NCBI GenBank assembly: GCA_949987565.1
Contig: OX465114.1
Location: forward strand, 8,561,243 to 8,625,242
Length of the DNA stretch: 64,000 nucleotides
DNA from: Luidia sarsii
Lineage: Eukaryota > Echinodermata > Asteroidea > Paxillosida > Luidiidae
Direction of reading: 5' to 3'
The DNA itself is not shown here. The text below holds more notes on this DNA, generated by a model. That model had not been told where the DNA came from and made no database searches. It saw nothing but the letters and a program-made list of their open reading frames with translations. Numbering within the stretch: position 1 is the first letter of the stretch.

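Overview
The window is intronic-rich eukaryotic DNA carrying most of the 5' half of one gene on the + strand: a dystrophin/utrophin-family gene. Thirty exons can be placed between 7807 and the right edge. All have GT donors and AG acceptors, all reading phases join, and together they give about 5.04 kb of coding sequence (about 1,679 codons). The protein runs from inside CH1 through CH2, hinge 1, spectrin-like repeats R1-R3, an Ala/Val/Pro-rich hinge 2, and R4 to the start of R13. It corresponds to roughly residues 32-1730 of human dystrophin. The start codon and first exons lie to the left of the exons seen or outside the window; the 3' half lies to the right.

The organism is most likely an invertebrate deuterostome such as amphioxus, hemichordate or echinoderm. 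The reasons are a single dystrophin/utrophin-like gene with vertebrate-like exon boundaries, GC-rich third positions in a much less GC-rich background, very many TACATGTA octamers, Penelope-like retroelement sequence and many small non-autonomous transposons. I cannot name the species from sequence alone. Compared with human DMD exon sizes (from memory), 93, 78, 93, 182, 88, 242, 114, 162 and 174 nt are kept exactly. One human exon (6, 173 nt) is split here into 92+81. Several human pairs are fused (21+22 = 327; 27+28 = 318).

Region by region: 1-7.8 kb holds remnants of an unidentified gene with a C2H2-like finger, a perfect foldback transposon with 9-bp target duplications, and a frameshifted acidic reading frame. 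From 7.8 to 31.7 kb lie the CH1 exons and three large introns full of pyrimidine arrays, tRNA-like SINE copies, a Penelope-like reverse transcriptase fragment (minus strand, about 15.1-15.6 kb) and a TTAA-flanked palindromic element. From 31.7 to 64 kb exons come every 0.5-2 kb, separated by minisatellites.

The most interesting non-coding signal is a dispersed family of short hairpin modules (more than 20 copies) whose order, CTGANGA-like box, strong hairpin, GAAACGTC box, matches the core of a hammerhead ribozyme of the kind reported in Penelope-like elements. Most copies have mutated catalytic bases. One pair has expanded into a 0.6-kb tandem array. No bacterial, viral, CRISPR or rRNA features are present. 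Most long open frames here are artefacts of short-period repeats and were not annotated as genes.
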